Source: an uncultured Gammaproteobacteria bacterium
Lineage (GTDB): Bacteria; Pseudomonadota; Gammaproteobacteria; Arenicellales; Poriferihabitantaceae
Assembly (NCBI GenBank): GCA_938021685.1
Contig: CALIFM010000198.1
Span: 1 to 8,967 of the forward strand
Direction: 5' to 3'
Length of the DNA stretch: 8,967 nucleotides
Position numbers and translations under genes: made by a program. Below are positions 6,668 through 8,967 of this stretch, in pieces. The first letter of the stretch is position 1; each line of letters starts with the position of its first letter. The notes under the pieces were generated by a model that was given only the letters and a program-made list of their open reading frames with translations, searched no databases and was not told where the DNA came from.

Positions 6668-7648
6668 TTAGGGCTTATCAGCACTCGTTTCGGGGTCAGC
6701 ACGTAGCCGCGATAGGTGCACGATGCCGCCAACGATGGCGTTCACAATGGTTTTAAAGCGCATCAGTAATGCAGTGGCTAAGGCCAACTCTGGGCTGTAG
6801 CCAAACAGCACAAAAATGGTGGTGTAAGCTGCTTCCATCACGCCTAGTCCGCCGATGGACAGCGGCAAATTCATAATCAGCATGATGGCCGGTACAGCTA
6901 GCAGCATATGCTCAAAGCTGATGTTGGTGTCGAAGGCTTTGGCGCTGATCCAGACGTTGATTACGGCCAGTAAATAAAACAAGCTTGAAATACTGACCAC
7001 AAACAATAAGGTTTTTTTGTCGTTTTTATAGTCGTACACCGCTTTGTGCACCATTTCTAGTTTGGCAAAGATTTTCGCAATAGACGAATGAATAGGGCTA
7101 AGGTGGCCTGAAACGAAATTAAAGGCCCGTTTGTCGAGCACAAGCCATAGCAAAATTAGCACCAAGGCGATCACAAATAATAAGCTTTTAGTGATCAGTG
7201 GAATGGGGTTCGGGTATATCAATAGCACGATGCCAGAAACGCCCGCTAGTACCACCATGCCGATAAAGCGCTCCATAAATACCGAGGCAAAGGCTTCGTA
7301 ATTTTCGCCGGTATAGCGGCCTAGGTCCCACACACGAGCGACATCGCCGCCCATGCTAGTGGGCATAAACATATTGAAAAAGCGGCCGATGTAGTAAAAG
7401 CCGAGCAAACGCCAGAGGCTGACCGCAATTTGTTTGGAGCGTAGCAAGATTTGCCAGCGCCACGAGCTAGTGATGTTGAGCAGTACGCTGATGATGAGTG
7501 AAAGGGCGAAATAAAAGCCATTCACGTGCAGCAGGGTGTCTTTAAAGCGGTCCCAGCCTTCGCGGGTGTCCAGCCCTGTTTTATGGATCACATAAGCAAT
7601 TAGCCCAAAGCTCACCAGCAGCTTAAGGACAAATAACAGCTTTTTCAT
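6668..7648 (-). CDS. Flippase-like integral membrane protein (YbhN/AglD, LPG-synthase TM domain family)
   Basis: A 326-residue polytopic membrane protein with about eight hydrophobic segments (for example 5-21, 45-60, 131-146, 153-171, 213-235 and 248-263). It carries the family hallmarks FMPTSMGGDVARVWDLGR (94-111), MERFIG (125-130) and LPLSIGGLGVMEAAY (261-275). These belong to the UPF0104/PF03706 family, which includes the membrane half of lysyl-phosphatidylglycerol synthase, YbhN and AglD-associated proteins. Stand-alone members are often found beside glycosyltransferases and are suspected of moving lipid-linked intermediates across the inner membrane or helping membrane glycosylation. 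There is no C-terminal aminoacyl-transfer domain, so it is not MprF. It begins 32 bases after the pyruvyl-transferase-family gene. No strong ribosome site is seen. Function is inferred from family and neighbours. Confidence 0.8.
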   Translation of the reverse strand: MKKLLFVLKLLVSFGLIAYVIHKTGLDTREGWDRFKDTLLHVNGFYFALSLIISVLLNITSSWRWQILLRSKQIAVSLWRLLGFYYIGRFFNMFMPTSMGGDVARVWDLGRYTGENYEAFASVFMERFIGMVVLAGVSGIVLLIYPNPIPLITKSLLFVIALVLILLWLVLDKRAFNFVSGHLSPIHSSIAKIFAKLEMVHKAVYDYKNDKKTLLFVVSISSLFYLLAVINVWISAKAFDTNISFEHMLLAVPAIMLIMNLPLSIGGLGVMEAAYTTIFVLFGYSPELALATALLMRFKTIVNAIVGGIVHLSRLRADPETSADKP

Positions 7649-7680
7649 GGCTTATGTTTAATTAGGGGCGTAGTCCTTGC

Positions 7681-8856
7681 CTATCTTAAATAAGGCTTTA
7701 GGAAGGTGGCGGTCAGCTTGGCTTTTTGTTTTTCTTTTTCTGCAATCGGCGCCATTTTTTTCGCAACTTCTTTACGTACGCCCCAAAGCTTTACAATTTG
7801 CGCAGCCAGCGAATCAGCACTTAGATCAGCAAATTTCACTTGCCAGTCATCCATGCCGACAGTGCGTAAAAAGCCCGTGCTTTTGGGGTACGAAGTCAAG
7901 CCAATCATTGGAACATGAGTGGCGGCGCTAAAGATAAGTGGATGCGTGCGCAGGCCATTGTGTAGTTCCAAGCGGCTGATGATACCGGTAATAACTTCAA
8001 AGTTATATTTTAGATCGTCATTGCCAAACACTTTTACGCGGTCTTGGTGGCGCATTTTTGCAACGGTTTCATCGGTCACAGGGCGGTCCATAATTTGTGT
8101 CACGATAAACAACACGTCCACGTCCAATTCATCGATCACTTTATCGGCTGCCCCGGCGATGTCGGTGCAAAAATCTTCTTTGCTATAGGTGCCATCCATG
8201 CTCCAGTTATCGATATAGGCATTAACGTTAAAGCCCACCGTGCCTTTGGGATTAGTGAATAAACCCTCATCACTGACGATCTTGTCCATCACTGTTTTGT
8301 CGGGCACCTCGGTATTCATGGCGCAGTCGGCATGTACGGTTAATTTAGGATAGCTAACGCCGATGTTATCGAAAATCTCTTGAGTTGCCTCATCACGGGT
8401 GACCACTTCTACAGTAGCATCCAGCACTTTTTGCAGCGCTTTTTTGCCGTATGGGAAATCAATTGGTCCAACTGATACGTTATACAAAAAAATCGGGATG
8501 TTCTTTTTCTTGGCAAAGGGTGCAAATAGTGCAATTGACGACAGGTTATTGAACAAAGGGTTGTAGAATTTGCGATCAAACAAAATGTTATCGCAGATAA
8601 GGATGAGGTCAGTGTCTGTCATGTACTTATACATTGGCCAACCGAAATTACGAATGCTTAAATTCCACGGCATCATCGGTACGGCTTTCACATTGAGATG
8701 GCCATACTCTTGTTCAATATACTTGGCATTAGTGGTTGGCACGAAAAACTGAATATCATCGTACAGTTCGCTGATGTCGCGTAGCATATTGCCCAAAATG
8801 GCCATGTCGCCAGCGTTGCGGCCCGAGTTGTTGCCAAGAATAGTGATTCGTTTCAT
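7681..8856 (-). CDS. Polysaccharide pyruvyl transferase family protein (WcaK/CsaB-like)
   Basis: A 391-residue soluble protein with two Rossmann-like halves. The N-terminal ITILGNNSGRNAGDMAILGN (4-23) matches the nucleotide-sugar-enzyme-like start of the PF04230 family (N-x-G-D-x-A-I). VSVGPI (127-132), VVTRDEATQEIF (151-162) and ADCAM (176-180) follow. VGFNVNAY (207-214) opens the second half. LHNGLRTHPLIFSAATHVP (298-316) contains the Arg303/His305 pair, in place of the family's usual S-x-R-x-H motif. Characterised members transfer pyruvate from phosphoenolpyruvate to a sugar, forming a ketal on exopolysaccharides or teichoic-type polymers. One difference stands out: the expected glycine-rich GGG at the end of the D-x-x-I/L strand is CDNILFD (88-94), so this is a divergent subfamily whose reaction may differ. 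It starts 40 bases after the upstream partial gene. A precise substrate cannot be assigned. Confidence 0.8.
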   Translation of the reverse strand: MKRITILGNNSGRNAGDMAILGNMLRDISELYDDIQFFVPTTNAKYIEQEYGHLNVKAVPMMPWNLSIRNFGWPMYKYMTDTDLILICDNILFDRKFYNPLFNNLSSIALFAPFAKKKNIPIFLYNVSVGPIDFPYGKKALQKVLDATVEVVTRDEATQEIFDNIGVSYPKLTVHADCAMNTEVPDKTVMDKIVSDEGLFTNPKGTVGFNVNAYIDNWSMDGTYSKEDFCTDIAGAADKVIDELDVDVLFIVTQIMDRPVTDETVAKMRHQDRVKVFGNDDLKYNFEVITGIISRLELHNGLRTHPLIFSAATHVPMIGLTSYPKSTGFLRTVGMDDWQVKFADLSADSLAAQIVKLWGVRKEVAKKMAPIAEKEKQKAKLTATFLKPYLR

Positions 8857-8896
8857 AGTGATAACTTGAAAATTTAGATATTTTTTACTGCTTAAT

Positions 8897-8967
8897 TTAG
8901 CTTTGCTTTATCAGGCCTTGCTCTTGATACCATTTGGCCGTTTCGGCCAAGCCTGCTTCGTTGTCGT
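8897..8967 (-). CDS. C-terminal tail of a probable NAD-dependent sugar epimerase/dehydratase (partial)
   Basis: The reverse strand from the right edge reads in frame to TAA (8897-8899), giving the last 22 residues of a protein: a G-L-x-E-T-x-x-W-Y-x-x-x-G-L segment (AGLAETAKWYQEQGLI). This Gly-Leu...Thr...Trp-Tyr pattern is the usual C-terminal helix of extended short-chain dehydrogenases acting on nucleotide sugars, such as dTDP/UDP/GDP-sugar epimerases and dehydratases. It would supply a sugar nucleotide for the downstream genes. Only the tail is visible, so the specific enzyme cannot be named. The next gene begins 40 AT-rich bases later. Confidence 0.5.
   Translation of the reverse strand, partial: DNEAGLAETAKWYQEQGLIKQS

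Noticed and set aside
6668..7648. MprF/lysyl-phosphatidylglycerol synthase
   Set aside because: Only the membrane domain is present; the C-terminal aminoacyl-transfer domain is missing, so a flippase-like family call is safer.
1..8967. CRISPR arrays, tRNA/rRNA genes, insertion sequences, phage genes
   Set aside because: No regularly spaced repeats, tRNA-like cloverleaf, transposase-like frames or terminal repeats were seen on either strand.

Overview
This window looks like a gammaproteobacterial chromosome segment, probably from a marine or aquatic lineage. That placement rests on the SerC type, the BamC-type lipoprotein and the moderate base composition. It is an inference from protein character, not a database result. 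Coding density is high, and no stretch over 300 bases lacks a gene.

Left part. Positions 1-672 (minus) hold most of an outer-membrane assembly lipoprotein, BamC, cut by the left edge. It is divergent from a plus-strand gene at 853-1458 that encodes a complete DUF4254 protein. The 180-base gap between them carries a good extended -10 promoter facing bamC. The DUF4254 gene converges on serC (phosphoserine aminotransferase, 1480-2565 minus) with only 21 bases between them.

Main part. From the right edge to 1480 every gene lies on the minus strand. In transcription order they are: the tail of a probable sugar-nucleotide epimerase (8897-8967), a polysaccharide pyruvyl transferase family protein (7681-8856), a YbhN/AglD-type flippase-like membrane protein (6668-7648), a hexapeptide-repeat acyltransferase (5828-6568), a DUF2142-like GT-C membrane protein (3961-5817, start revised to GTG), an FrhB/FdhB-family flavin/iron-sulfur protein (2611-3957) and serC. 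A second promoter candidate lies just upstream of the acyltransferase gene.

Interpretation. Apart from serC, the minus-strand genes look like the distal half of a surface-polysaccharide or glycolipid assembly and modification locus. The likely roles are sugar-nucleotide conversion, transfer of a ketal or related group, movement of a lipid-linked intermediate, O-acylation, and polyprenyl-sugar-dependent transfer on the periplasmic side. The most unusual member is the FrhB-family redox protein. Its relatives in F420-using organisms are F420 oxidoreductase subunits, but here it sits between a glycosyltransferase-like gene and serC. One cysteine of its first [4Fe-4S] motif is serine. Its pairing with an atypical pyruvyl-transferase-family protein, and the DUF4254 gene nearby, are the best leads for an undescribed glycan-modifying system.
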